A stretch of DNA of 35,103 nt. Origin: an uncultured Helicobacteraceae bacterium (GTDB lineage: Bacteria > Campylobacterota > Campylobacteria > Campylobacterales > UBA6016). The translations under genes and the position numbers were made by a program. A model generated the notes under the pieces. It made no database searches, was not told where the DNA came from, and saw nothing but the letters and a program-made list of their open reading frames with translations. The DNA is taken from contig CALJKN010000049.1 in assembly GCA_937973585.1 (NCBI GenBank), positions 1-35,103 on the forward strand, written 5' to 3'. Positions 24,183 through 33,700 of this stretch are shown in pieces (the first letter of the stretch is position 1; each line of letters opens with the position of its first letter).

Positions 24183-25274
24183 ATGTTTGGAAGCGGTAGG
24201 AAAATAACGGCTTTAGAGGATGAGATAAGAGAACTAAAAAAGCAAAATAGCGATTATGAGTCAAAAGTTAGAATGCTTGAGGCTGCGGTATATGATTTGG
24301 AACAAAAAACCAGACAAACTACAGACAAAAAACCGGACTCCACTGAAATCGTAAAACTACTGCTCTCTAGCTATGAGGATGGGATAATGTTTTTGCAGGG
24401 GACTATAGAGGAGAACCTATCGATGCTCTCCGACATAAACAAGCTAAACGCAACGACCGAAACAAACTCAAAGACGATATCAAAAGAGAGCAACGAAATC
24501 ACAAATTCGCTCTCAAAAATTCAAGACCTCACGCAAGGGCTTGTATCTGACGCTTCCGAACTTAGCAACGTCGTTACCTCTATCGGAAATATAATCAACC
24601 TAATAAAAGACATCTCCGACCAGACAAACCTATTGGCGCTAAATGCGGCGATTGAAGCGGCAAGAGCCGGTGAACACGGCAGAGGCTTTGCGGTTGTAGC
24701 AGACGAGGTACGAAAACTGGCCGAGAGAACCCAAAAAGCGACGCAAGAGGTAGAGGTGAATATCAATACCCTAAAACAAAATTCAAACTCCATCATAGAA
24801 ACCAGTGAAACATTCAAAACCGAATCGGATAGCTCTATGGAGCTTGTCGCAAATTTTCAGACAAACATCAGACAGATGACCGAATCCACTGCATCTATCG
24901 CAAACGAATGCGCCAGTGTAACCAATGAAATATATATCAGCAACGGCAAAATAGACCACATCCACCTAAAACTAAAAGGGTACAAAGCGGCGCTTCTCGG
25001 AAGCGGCGAAAAAATCCAAGATGAGCACTCATGCAGATTTGGACAATGGTTTTCAACGGATGCCCAAAAAGTACTCTCCGGCAACCAAAAAGCGATAAAC
25101 GAAGTAGCAGATCACCACTCAAAAGTCCACAAAGGGCTTGAAAAAGCGGTTCACGAGTTTAGCGAACCCGCAACATACGAAAACGGGATCAAAACGATGC
25201 AAGAGGTTGAGGCCTCCAGCAAAAAAGGGTTTGAGACCCTTATAGATGCCGTAAAAGCGACCAGAAAAAAATAA
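24183..25274 (+). CDS. Soluble methyl-accepting chemotaxis protein with CZB zinc domain
   Basis: 363 residues with no membrane segment. N-terminal coiled coil (about 5-45), MCP signalling domain with the hairpin tip DISDQTNLLALNAAIEAARAGEHGRGFAVVADEVRKLAERT (about 143-183), and a C-terminal CZB (chemoreceptor zinc-binding) domain with ligands H259, C284 in EHSCRFGQWF, H312 and H316 in HHSKVH. Such receptors sense zinc, hypochlorite or redox state in the cytoplasm and signal to CheA/CheW. AGAGGGA precedes the ATG. The stop overlaps the response-regulator start by 1 nt, so the three downstream genes form an operon with it. Confidence 0.92.
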   Translation: MFGSGRKITALEDEIRELKKQNSDYESKVRMLEAAVYDLEQKTRQTTDKKPDSTEIVKLLLSSYEDGIMFLQGTIEENLSMLSDINKLNATTETNSKTISKESNEITNSLSKIQDLTQGLVSDASELSNVVTSIGNIINLIKDISDQTNLLALNAAIEAARAGEHGRGFAVVADEVRKLAERTQKATQEVEVNINTLKQNSNSIIETSETFKTESDSSMELVANFQTNIRQMTESTASIANECASVTNEIYISNGKIDHIHLKLKGYKAALLGSGEKIQDEHSCRFGQWFSTDAQKVLSGNQKAINEVADHHSKVHKGLEKAVHEFSEPATYENGIKTMQEVEASSKKGFETLIDAVKATRKK

Positions 25275-25933
25275 TGAAAATCCTCCTCCTAGAAGACGAT
25301 GAACATCTAGGGGGATTAATCCTCGAACACCTCTCAAACTCACACAAAATCTCATGGGGCAAAACATTTGAAGAGGCGTTAGCTCTGACCCAAAAAACAA
25401 AATTCGACCTTATGCTTTTGGATGTCAATCTCCCCGACGGAGACGGATTTTCGTTTTTAAAGGAGCTTAGGGGGTACCACGACAAAACTCCGGCTATATT
25501 TATCACATCCGCATCGGGAGCCAAAGATGTCAAAAGAGGGTTTGAGATAGGGTGTGACGACTACCTGAAAAAGCCGTTTGATTTTGAAGAGCTGGAGGCT
25601 AGAATCTGGCATGTCAAAAAAATCTATTCGATAGACGAAAACAGGCCGATAGAGCTAGGCGGAGGGGTGTTTTTTGACCCGTCCGGACTCTGCGTTACGG
25701 TGGATGGACAGAGCGTAAAGCTACGGCCGATGGAGGCGAAGCTACTGTCGTATTTTGTCGCAAATCAGGATAGATTTATCTCTTACGAAGAGATTTTCCG
25801 CTCACTCTGGAGCTTTGACGATACACCCGACGAGGCAACCGTCAGATACTACGTCAAAAACCTACGAAAAGCGCTCGGGAGAGATTTTATACAAAGCCAA
25901 AGAGGGGTTGGGTACAGATTTGAGCGAATATGA
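25274..25933 (+). CDS. OmpR/PhoB-family response regulator
   Basis: 219 residues. Receiver domain with acidic pocket LLLEDDE (about 4-10), phosphoacceptor D50 in LLDVNLPDG, and K100 in LKKPFDF. A winged-helix DNA-binding domain follows (about 125-219; SVKLRPMEAKLLSYFVANQDRFISYEEIFRSLW, DEATVRYYVKNLRKALG). Its start shares a base with the upstream chemoreceptor stop, and its end overlaps the following kinase gene, its evident partner. Confidence 0.93.
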   Translation: MKILLLEDDEHLGGLILEHLSNSHKISWGKTFEEALALTQKTKFDLMLLDVNLPDGDGFSFLKELRGYHDKTPAIFITSASGAKDVKRGFEIGCDDYLKKPFDFEELEARIWHVKKIYSIDENRPIELGGGVFFDPSGLCVTVDGQSVKLRPMEAKLLSYFVANQDRFISYEEIFRSLWSFDDTPDEATVRYYVKNLRKALGRDFIQSQRGVGYRFERI

Positions 25934-27059
25934 GAAAAAATCGTTAATCAAATTTTTAGCCCTCTATATCGGCTCCGCTTTTATTTTTATCACCGCCATC
26001 GCCGTTTTGCTCTATACGGTCAAAGTAGAAAACCTATACGAACTCCAAAAAGAGAGGCTAAAAAACCACGCCTCCCTAATCTCGGCCGAAATCATCGATT
26101 CACACATGAGAGGCAAAAAATACGAGATACCGGACAACAAAGAGTTCAAAGTAGCTCTAATCGGCTTAAACGGCGATACGGTGTACTCTGATATTTCACC
26201 GATTCCGGCGCTAAAAGAGGGGATATACGACAACAACGGAAGGCTAACGATAGTAGATACCGGAACGAGACTACACCATGGGATAAAGTATGTAGTGGTT
26301 CAAACCGATTTGCTCCAAATAGAACGGGAGGAGGCCGCCGTATCGTCATTTTTGGTGTGGCTCATATCGCTTGCATTGGTTGCGGGTCTAGCCATTGCAC
26401 TCTCAAGACAATTTTTGGCTCCTTTTAAAGAGGAGATTGAGAGGCTTGATAATTTCGTAAAAGCCAGTGCCCATGAGCTAAACACACCGATTACCTCTTT
26501 GCTACTAGGTCTGGATTCGATAAAAAACGAACTAAAAGAGTCAAAAAAAGCGGAATATCTAAAAGTCTCCGCAAAGATGATTAGCAAAATACACGAGGAT
26601 TTGACATACTACCTGCAAAAAGAGACCTTCAAAAAAGAGGAGGAGTGGATAGATTTTGCCGCCTTGGCCTCGGAAAAAGGGGCGATATACTCAAAACTTG
26701 CCGCCCCTAAAAATATAAAAATAGAGATTACAGCGCAGAGTTTTATATACAAAATAGATAAAACAGCGGCGGAGAGACTCATAGACAATTTGCTTTCAAA
26801 CGCCGTCAAATACTCCAAAAACGGCGGCAAAATAGAGCTTACGGTCTCACAAAATCTCATAATCGTAAAAGACTACGGGATAGGGATAGACAAGGATTCG
26901 CAAAAAGAGATATTCGACAAATTTAAAAGAAAATCGGACATAGGCGGCGGCTTTGGGCTAGGGCTATACATAGTAAAAACCATCTGTGACGACTACAGGA
27001 TAAAAATAGAGGTAACCGGAGACAAGGGAGAGGGGGCAGAGTTTAGGCTAAATTTTTAA
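25920..27059 (+). CDS. Membrane sensor histidine kinase, partner of the upstream regulator
   Basis: 379 residues from a TTG at 25920 overlapping the regulator gene; the open frame extends far into that gene without a good start, and a TTG at 25908 is the alternative. TM1 about 10-32, a periplasmic loop of roughly 100 residues, TM2 about 140-162, H-box ASAHELNTPITSLLLG with H185, N-box IDNLLSNAVKYSKNG, G1 VKDYGIGID, G2 GGGFGLGLYIVK. No HAMP domain is obvious between TM2 and the H-box. Signal unknown; operon context with a zinc/redox chemoreceptor may be relevant. Confidence 0.9.
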   Translation: MSEYEKKSLIKFLALYIGSAFIFITAIAVLLYTVKVENLYELQKERLKNHASLISAEIIDSHMRGKKYEIPDNKEFKVALIGLNGDTVYSDISPIPALKEGIYDNNGRLTIVDTGTRLHHGIKYVVVQTDLLQIEREEAAVSSFLVWLISLALVAGLAIALSRQFLAPFKEEIERLDNFVKASAHELNTPITSLLLGLDSIKNELKESKKAEYLKVSAKMISKIHEDLTYYLQKETFKKEEEWIDFAALASEKGAIYSKLAAPKNIKIEITAQSFIYKIDKTAAERLIDNLLSNAVKYSKNGGKIELTVSQNLIIVKDYGIGIDKDSQKEIFDKFKRKSDIGGGFGLGLYIVKTICDDYRIKIEVTGDKGEGAEFRLNF

Positions 27060-27145
27060 TTTAAACTATCGATTAATTCTCAAATTTCCTACTTTTCGGT
27101 AAGTCCCTCTTGTGTCGCTATCAAATTTCTATACAGTTGTCGTAG

Positions 27146-27442
27146 CTACCCATCCAGCCTTACGCTATTCGCTTTTATCTCGCTTGCCAAAAGCTCATCT
27201 TTGTTGTTGTACTGTACGATGTCCATCTTGATGTCACAGCCTACTCTTATCAGATAGGCAGTAAATGCGGCTTTTTTATCTCTAAACTCCGACCTTGGCA
27301 AATCCACATCTATGGCTAGGTCGATATCCCCGCCGATCTTGCTATCGTCCATGCGACTACCAAACAAATACACCGCAACATCGCCAAAACTCTCAAGCGT
27401 TGCACGCCTAATAAGACTTATCATACCGTCCGACAATCTCAC
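27146..27442 (-). CDS. MNT-type nucleotidyltransferase antitoxin
   Basis: 98 residues from a GTG at 27442 that overlaps the upstream stop codon and follows AAAGAGG at 8 nt; the longer open frame (to 27514) lies within the HepT gene and is rejected. The minimal nucleotidyltransferase motif YLFGSRMDDSKIGGDIDLAID (GS and DxD) is present, with a later acidic MDIVQY. In HepT/MNT modules this protein neutralises HepT by adding AMP to its tyrosine. The last residues end SVRLDG. It is the second gene of the pair. Confidence 0.85.
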   Translation of the reverse strand: MRLSDGMISLIRRATLESFGDVAVYLFGSRMDDSKIGGDIDLAIDVDLPRSEFRDKKAAFTAYLIRVGCDIKMDIVQYNNKDELLASEIKANSVRLDG

Positions 27443-27912
27443 TTCATGAACCTCTTTGCAAAAGAGAGCACATTTAGATAGTATTGTTCCAGTTTTGAAA
27501 AACTTTCTATGCAAAATCTCAAATCATCCAAAGCCTCTTGTAGCTCATCCGGATATTCATGCTCCAGCTCATTTCTGATCTCTCTTAATAGTATCCATTC
27601 CTCCAGACTATCGATAATCTGCTCTTTTTCAACTTGATAGAGCACCTCGCTCATTTTTTGGCTACCTATGCCTGCAATATCAAGAACGATAGGGAAAACT
27701 TTTGCCCCCAGATAATCTTGCATAGAGCTAAACCGTTTTAGGTAAGCTTCTAAAATCGCTCTTTGCTCCGGCTTTAGCGTACTAAATACAGATGGCTCGT
27801 AGATATTTATAGTGGTGGTCAGTTTGTCTATGAGCTGCCTATACTCTTTTAGAGCCGTATAGTGTTTGTCCAGTTTGGCAAATCGTTTTTTTATGATTTC
27901 GATTTTATCCAT
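27439..27912 (-). CDS. HepT-like ribonuclease toxin
   Basis: 157 residues, nearly all helical. Near the C-terminus it carries the HEPN/HepT active-site motif RNELEHEY (R113, H118, Y120, the Rx4HxY pattern), in which Tyr is the target of adenylylation by the MNT partner. HepT proteins are ribonucleases acting on RNA. AAGGAG lies upstream of the ATG at 27912. It overlaps the MNT gene by 4 nt. Slightly longer than the typical HepT (about 140). Confidence 0.85.
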   Translation of the reverse strand: MDKIEIIKKRFAKLDKHYTALKEYRQLIDKLTTTINIYEPSVFSTLKPEQRAILEAYLKRFSSMQDYLGAKVFPIVLDIAGIGSQKMSEVLYQVEKEQIIDSLEEWILLREIRNELEHEYPDELQEALDDLRFCIESFSKLEQYYLNVLSFAKRFMK

Positions 27913-27943
27913 TTGTAGGACTCCTTTTTTGGTTTTAGATTTT

Positions 27944-27977
27944 TACACAATCTACTGAAATTTATAGTTCTTGTGTA
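27944..27977. promoter_or_regulatory. Inverted repeat upstream of the HepT/MNT pair
   Basis: TACACAA (27944-27950) and TTGTGTA (27971-27977), 20-nt spacer, 32 nt before the hepT start. Position suits autoregulation of the pair, but no direct evidence. Confidence 0.35.
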
Positions 27978-28071
27978 AGCCCACCAACTTTTCAGTACCA
28001 AACCAAACTTAGTGTTTCAACCATTTTAATCTAACCCGCCTGATTGTATTTTCCTTTTGACCGTTAGCTAT

Positions 28072-28101
28072 TTGACATCTTTAATGTCGGATTATTTTTA
28101 T
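28072..28101 (+). promoter_or_regulatory. Candidate promoter of the copper/silver efflux operon
   Basis: TTGACA (28072-28077) with TTTTAT after 18 nt (28096-28101). The -10 is poor. The rest of the 27978-28140 intergenic stretch shows no gene; no CueR-type palindrome was seen. Confidence 0.4.
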
Positions 28102-28142
28102 AGCCGTCTCCTTGGAAGTGGTGCTGGGATTAAAAAAAAGGG

Positions 28143-28221
28143 GGGAAGTTTACAAATACTTCCCACAATCATCCCACGAAAGACGGGTAAACTCACCAAA
28201 AATAAATATTAGGAGTTTACC
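28143..28221 (+). promoter_or_regulatory. Leader with mutually exclusive hairpins at the efflux operon start
   Basis: Three elements share complementarity. Hairpin 1 is GGGAAGT (28143-28149) with ACTTCCC (28158-28164). Hairpin 2 is GGTAAACTC (28186-28194) with GAGTTTACC (28213-28221), whose right arm takes in most of the AGGAG ribosome binding site and ends at the ATG. AGTTTAC also occurs at 28147-28153, so GTAAACT (28187-28193) can pair either there, freeing the binding site, or with 28214-28220, hiding it. This is the layout of a translational switch; it could also be a protein operator. Confidence 0.5.
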
Positions 28222-28596
28222 ATGAAAAAAGTAGTTTTGGCGGCTTTGGTTTTTGCGATGGGGGCTTTTGCCGCACCTATAAATATAGCCGGAAAAGCGG
28301 GAGATGTAGATGTAAAGGTGAAATCCGAAAAAGACCCTTTTGTGGGGCAAAACGGGTTTGTTATCGACCTCTCAAAAGGCGGTAAGCCCCTAACTGCAAA
28401 GAGTGTTAAGCTAAAAGTCTTTATGCCGGAGATGCCGGGGATGCCTGCAATGGGCGAAGAGGTAGAGGCAAAAGGGAAAGACGGAGTATACAAGGCTTCA
28501 CTAAACTTTTGCATGACCGGAACATGGCAGGTTACCGTAACCGTGGTGGACGGTGACGGTAAAACCAAAAAATACAAAACTTCGGTTAATTTTTAA
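28222..28596 (+). CDS. YtkA/FixH-like periplasmic protein of the Cus operon
   Basis: 124 residues. Signal peptide about 1-18 (FAMGAFA-AP). The mature beta-rich domain has GQNGFVIDLSKGGKPLTAKSVKLKVFMPEMPGMPAMGEE, with a Met-Pro repeat (MPEMPGMPAM) characteristic of YtkA-like domains found near copper and heavy-metal efflux systems. A periplasmic metal-handling role is likely; the Met cluster suits Cu(I) or Ag(I), though this is inference. AGGAG precedes the ATG within the leader hairpin. It is the first gene of the operon, 2 nt before the outer-membrane component. Confidence 0.75.
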   Translation: MKKVVLAALVFAMGAFAAPINIAGKAGDVDVKVKSEKDPFVGQNGFVIDLSKGGKPLTAKSVKLKVFMPEMPGMPAMGEEVEAKGKDGVYKASLNFCMTGTWQVTVTVVDGDGKTKKYKTSVNF

Positions 28597-28598
28597 CC

Positions 28599-29792
28599 AT
28601 GCGGCTCGTAGTTGCGGCGGCTCTTTTGGCCGCCTCTCTGGGGGCGGAGAGCGTGGATAGCTTCATCCAAAGGACACTGCAAAAAAACCCCGAAATAACC
28701 TCAATGCAAAACTCACTAAAAGCAGCTTACGAAGAGATAGGGATCAGCTCAAAACTGGACAATCCGGAACTTAGCATCCAAACCCTAAACAACGACTTTT
28801 CAAGACCGCTGGCAAGAGATATCAGCGCCATGCAACAGGTGACATACGCAATCACCCAAAAAATCCCGCTAACCACCAAACTAGGCTCAAGGGAGCAAAG
28901 CAAAAAAGACAGCTATGAAGCTCTTAAAAACAGGCTGGAGCAAAAAAAACTAGATATTGAGTTTGAGATTAAAACAATAGCCTACGAGATAGCAAAGCTA
29001 AAAGAGATAGAGTCCAATTACAAAAAATATCTGGAGACCGCCAAATTCGCTACCGGACTACTCCAAATCTCATCTTCCATAGAGAGCGGCTCCCATACCG
29101 AGCTTGTCAGAAGCCAGATAGAGACGGCGACGTTTGAGAGAAAGCTAACCGAGATTGTCGCCCAAAAAAAAATAGCGATAAAAAAGCTTGAATCTTTTGG
29201 AGAGGTTCCAAACGAGACTATAGAGATAGAGCTAAATCCAAAATATGTAGACCTCTCAAAGACCGACATATCCCTCTCAAACGAGCTAAGGGCGACCTCG
29301 AATGAGGCGAAATCTATAAACGGCGAACTCTCTGCCGAAAATAAATCCATAGTGCCGGATATCGGCGTGACACTCGGGTATGCGAGCGCCGACTCAAGAT
29401 ATCAGGATTTTTGGTTTTTCGGTGTAAATATCCCGCTTCCGATATACGGCAAAGAGCTGGCATCGGCCAGAAAAAAAGGGTTTGAACTATCAAGCAAAAA
29501 AGACGAGGAGAGAAATCTAAGAAACAAGCTAACCTCGGATCTTGAAGCGGCAAAATTTAGATACGAATCGGCTCTCAAAAACTCAAAAGCGACCGAAAAA
29601 ATCATAAAAACCCAAAGCGCACACCTCCTTGAGACGACGCTATCGACGCTTAAAACCTCAAAAAGCTCCAGAGAGTTTGTATTTAGCGTCATAAAAGAGA
29701 ATTTGAGCCTTGAAAACGAACTTGCAGAGTACAGAGCAGAGGCGATGTCGGCTTTGGCTCAAATCAAAAAAATAACCGGAGCCGAAATATGA
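28599..29792 (+). CDS. TolC-family outer-membrane efflux protein (CusC-like)
   Basis: 397 residues with a signal peptide (about 1-16, AALLAASLG-A). Two long helical hairpin repeats (about 100-160 and 285-345) and a short strand segment (PDIGVTLGYASADSRYQDFWFFGVNIPLP, about 250-280) are typical of TolC-type channels. It forms the outer-membrane duct of the RND pump. It overlaps the adaptor gene by 4 nt. Confidence 0.87.
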   Translation: MRLVVAAALLAASLGAESVDSFIQRTLQKNPEITSMQNSLKAAYEEIGISSKLDNPELSIQTLNNDFSRPLARDISAMQQVTYAITQKIPLTTKLGSREQSKKDSYEALKNRLEQKKLDIEFEIKTIAYEIAKLKEIESNYKKYLETAKFATGLLQISSSIESGSHTELVRSQIETATFERKLTEIVAQKKIAIKKLESFGEVPNETIEIELNPKYVDLSKTDISLSNELRATSNEAKSINGELSAENKSIVPDIGVTLGYASADSRYQDFWFFGVNIPLPIYGKELASARKKGFELSSKKDEERNLRNKLTSDLEAAKFRYESALKNSKATEKIIKTQSAHLLETTLSTLKTSKSSREFVFSVIKENLSLENELAEYRAEAMSALAQIKKITGAEI

Positions 29793-30787
29793 GAAAAATA
29801 GTTGCAGCGGCGCTTTTTGCGGCGGCGGCGTTTGGCGCAAACGTCAATATCAAAACGGTCAAAGTGGCAGATGAGTCATACGCTCCAAAACAGGAGTTTT
29901 TTGCAAAAACAGCCTACAAAGAGGCTCTGACAAAAGAGGTTACCATCAAGTTTTCAGGCTACATAGAAAAACTATACGTCGGTGAAAAATACTCATCGGT
30001 AAAGGCCGGATCGCCGCTATTTGAGGTATATAGCCCCGAGATATATAGCCTAAAAGAGGAGATGCTAAAAAGCTACGAATACCAAAAAAATATGGATTCC
30101 TACGGCGACGAGACGATGAGCAAAGCGGCAAAAGGGCTTTTTGAGTCGTCAAAACAGCGGTTGGCACTTTTGGGTGTCTCAAAAGCCGAAATAGACAAAA
30201 CACTCTCTCAAAAACAAGCCTCAAAAAACGTCGTAGTCTACTCCCCTTTTAGCGGCACGGTTGTTGAAAAACAGGTATTTGCAGGTTCATTTGCCGATGC
30301 CGGAAAACCGCTTTTGAGACTTGCGGGCACCGGAGCTTTATGGGTAGAGGCCAAAATATACGAAAAAGATGCCGCCGGAGTAAAAATCGGAGATAAAATA
30401 TCGGCCACGTTTACAGGAAGCCAAAAAAGCTACGTCGGTAAGATAGAGCAGATACTCCCAGAGATAAACGACAAAGACAGGACGCTAACAGCCAGAGCCG
30501 CTATAAACTCGGACGGGTTTTTAAAGGCAAATATGTTCGGCAAAGCCTCGATACTCCAAAAAACCCAAAAACTCCTGACGCTACCAAAAACAGCAGTGCT
30601 CGACAAGGGGAAAAAACAGTTTGTATTTGTCCGTGTGGATAAAAAATTTGAACCGCAAGAGATAAAAGCGGTCAAACTGGATAACGCTAAGTACAAAATC
30701 CTAGAAGGGTTATCGGAAGGTGATGAAGTGGCGGCAGAGGCGCTATTTTTGCTAGATTCCGATGCGAAAGTCAACGGGCTTTACTGA
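29789..30787 (+). CDS. cusB: RND periplasmic adaptor (CusB-like)
   Basis: 332 residues, shorter than E. coli CusB (about 407). Signal peptide about 1-17. Membrane-fusion features: FSGYIEKLYVGEKYSSVKAGSPLFEVYSPEIYSLKEEML (lipoyl/barrel-sandwich half, about 55-95), a helical hairpin (about 95-145), then VVYSPFSGTVVEKQVFAGSFADAGKPLLRLAGTGALWVEAKIYE (about 148-192) and a beta-barrel domain. The YSPE motif is common to Cus/Czc adaptors. It links the inner-membrane pump with the TolC-like channel. Last base is shared with the cusA start (ATGATG region). Confidence 0.88.
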   Translation: MRKIVAAALFAAAAFGANVNIKTVKVADESYAPKQEFFAKTAYKEALTKEVTIKFSGYIEKLYVGEKYSSVKAGSPLFEVYSPEIYSLKEEMLKSYEYQKNMDSYGDETMSKAAKGLFESSKQRLALLGVSKAEIDKTLSQKQASKNVVVYSPFSGTVVEKQVFAGSFADAGKPLLRLAGTGALWVEAKIYEKDAAGVKIGDKISATFTGSQKSYVGKIEQILPEINDKDRTLTARAAINSDGFLKANMFGKASILQKTQKLLTLPKTAVLDKGKKQFVFVRVDKKFEPQEIKAVKLDNAKYKILEGLSEGDEVAAEALFLLDSDAKVNGLY

Positions 30788-33700
30788 TGATAGAAAAAAT
30801 CATTGAACTATCTGTAAAAAACAGGGTTTTTATCTTTTTGATTTTTGCCCTCCTCTCGTTGGCCTCGGTATGGGGGGTCAAAAACGGCTCATTTGACGCT
30901 TTGCCCGACCTAACACCGACACAGGTTATCGTAGAGGTAAAATGGGAAGGGCAAAGCCCACAGGTCATCGACAAACAAATCACCTATCCGCTTACCTCTT
31001 CGTTTTTGTCGCTTGCAAATATAGAGACGGTGCGGGGATTTACCGGTTTTTCGACATCCCTCATCTATATAGTCTTTAAAGACAAAACCGATCTCTACTT
31101 TGCCAGAACCAGAGTACTCGAAAAACTGAGCCAAAACCTCCAATCCCTCCCGAAAGAGGCGGTCGTATCGTTGGGGCCGGATGCTACGGGGGTCGGCTGG
31201 GTATACCAATACGCACTAAAATCAAAAACGTTAAATATGGCCGAGCTTAGAAGCCATCAGGATTATTTTTTACGGTTTGGCCTCTTGTCGGTTCCGGGGG
31301 TTAGTGAAGTCGCAAGTATCGGCGGATACGTCAAAAACTACGAAATCACCGTAAACGAATCCTCCCTTGCAAACTACAATTTATCGATTTTGGATGTTGC
31401 CGATGCCGTCCAAAAGGCAAACGCCTCGGACGGGGCTAGAGTAGTTTTGCAAAACGGATATGAAAATATGGTTCAGACATCCGGATACTACAAAGACGAA
31501 AACGACATCCTAAACACTCCGATAAACACAAAAGAGGGTGTCGCCCTAAAAATCTCCGACATAGCCTCCGTAAACATCATACCAAGCGAAAGACGTGGGA
31601 TAGCGGAGCTAAACGGCGAAGGGGAGACAGTCGGAGGGATAGTCGTAGCCAGAACCAAAGAAAACGCACACAAAGTGATAGCCGACGTAAAAGAGAAGCT
31701 AAAAACTCTTCAGCATGAAGCCGTCGAAATAGTCTCCGTATACGACAGAAGCGAGCTAATCGAAAAAGGGATCTCAACCCTAAAAAGGGCTCTTTTGGAG
31801 GAGGTGATAGCGGTTGCCGTCATCACCGCAATATTTTTGGGTCATGCGGGGAGTATCGCCGTCATAGTCCTCACACTCCCTCTCACTATAGGGCTTACGT
31901 TTTTGGCTATGACCCTTTTCGGGGTTAGCTCAAATATCATGAGCCTAGGGGGGATAGCGATTGCGATAGGTGCGATGATAGATGCCTCGATAGTACTGGT
32001 CGAAAACGTCCACAAACACCTATGCGAATACAAAAAGCACAACATCGAAATCACAAAAGAGATAAAGATAAAAGCGATTCTGGAGGGGTCAAAACAGGTT
32101 GGAAGGCCGATATTTTTTGCTTTGGCGCTTGTTATCGTAAGCTTTTTGCCGATTTTTGCCCTAGGTGGGCAGGAGGGGGCGCTATTTTCGCCTCTCGCCT
32201 TCACAAAGAGCTTTGCCATGGGGTTTGGGGCGCTGATTGCCATGACACTCACACCAGCTTTGATGGTTTTGTTTTTGGATAAGAGGGTAAAACCGGAGGA
32301 GTCCTCAAAACTCAATATGTTTTTTATCCACTCGTACGAGGGTTTACTCAAAAAAATTATCGGATACAAATATGTAGCCCTAGCCGTCTTCATAGCGGCA
32401 ATCGCCTCATTCTGGCCGATATACAAAACGATAAAATGGGAGTTTATGCCGGCTTTGTCGGAAGAGTCTTTGATGTATATGCCGGTAACCCCTATGGGCA
32501 TCTCCGTCGATACCGCCGTGGAGCTAACCAAAAAAACCGACGAGATTATAAAATCATTTCCGGAGGTTGAGAGCGTATTCGGCAAAGCGGGACGAGCCGA
32601 TACGGCAACCGATCCGGCTCCGTTATCGATGATTGAAACAATCATAACGCTAAAGCCAAAAGAGCAATGGAGAGCCGGAATGAGCGAGGAAAAGCTCATC
32701 GCAGAGATGGATAAAGCCTTGCAGATAGAGGGGCTAACAAACTCATGGACATACCCTATCAGGGGGCGGATAGATATGCTGATCACCGGAATCAGAACCC
32801 CGCTAGGGCTAAAGGTCTACGGACAGAGCTTTGCCGATATAGAGAGATTCTCCGCCGCATTACAAGACAAGCTCAAAAAACTCCCCGAAAGCTCGGCGGT
32901 ATTTGCCGAAAAAGCGGCTACCGGATACTATCTGGACATCCGCCCAAAAGATGAGGAGCTAGCCAGATACGGGCTAAAAAAAGAGGATATCCTAAAGAGC
33001 GTATCATCCGCCGTAGGTGGCTCATCGGTCTCCACGATGATTCAGGGGACACACAGATATCCGATATCGGTACGGCTAGATTCAGCCTCCAGAGACGACG
33101 CTGAGTCCATAAAGCGGATTCCGATAAAAACAGAGATGGGTCAACTCCCTTTGGAGTATTTTGCAAATATCGAATACATAGAGGCTCCAGGGGAGATCAA
33201 AACCGAAAAGGCGATGCCTGTCGGGTATGTCTACATAATGCCAAAAGACACGGTAAGCCCGTATGAATACAAGATGGAGGCAATCAAAGCGCTAAAAGAG
33301 CTAAAAGCTCCGGCCGGAGTCAGATATGAGTGGGCAGGACAGAGCGAATATCTGGAGAGCGCCAAAAACACGCTTGTGACGATAGCACCGATATGTCTGC
33401 TACTTACTTTTATTTTGGTTTATGCGGCTACGTCCGATTTTAGGATGAGTCTGCTTGTATTTTTCACGTTGCCGTTTAGTTTTGTAGGGGGTCTAATAGC
33501 CGTTAAGCTTCTCGGGTACAATCTGAGTATCGCCGTAGTCGTAGGGTTTTTGGCATTACTGGGTGTTGCGGCTGAGACCGCCATCGTGATGCTCATTTAT
33601 CTAAAAGATGCAATCAAAAAACGTCTGGATAGCGGACAAACTAGCTATACGGATATGATGGAAGCCTCTATCGAGGGGGCGGCAAAAAGGATTAGGCCAA

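Noticed and set aside
27060..27145. Gene or terminator between the kinase and MNT genes
   Set aside because: No ORF, tRNA or convincing stem followed by a U-run could be found.
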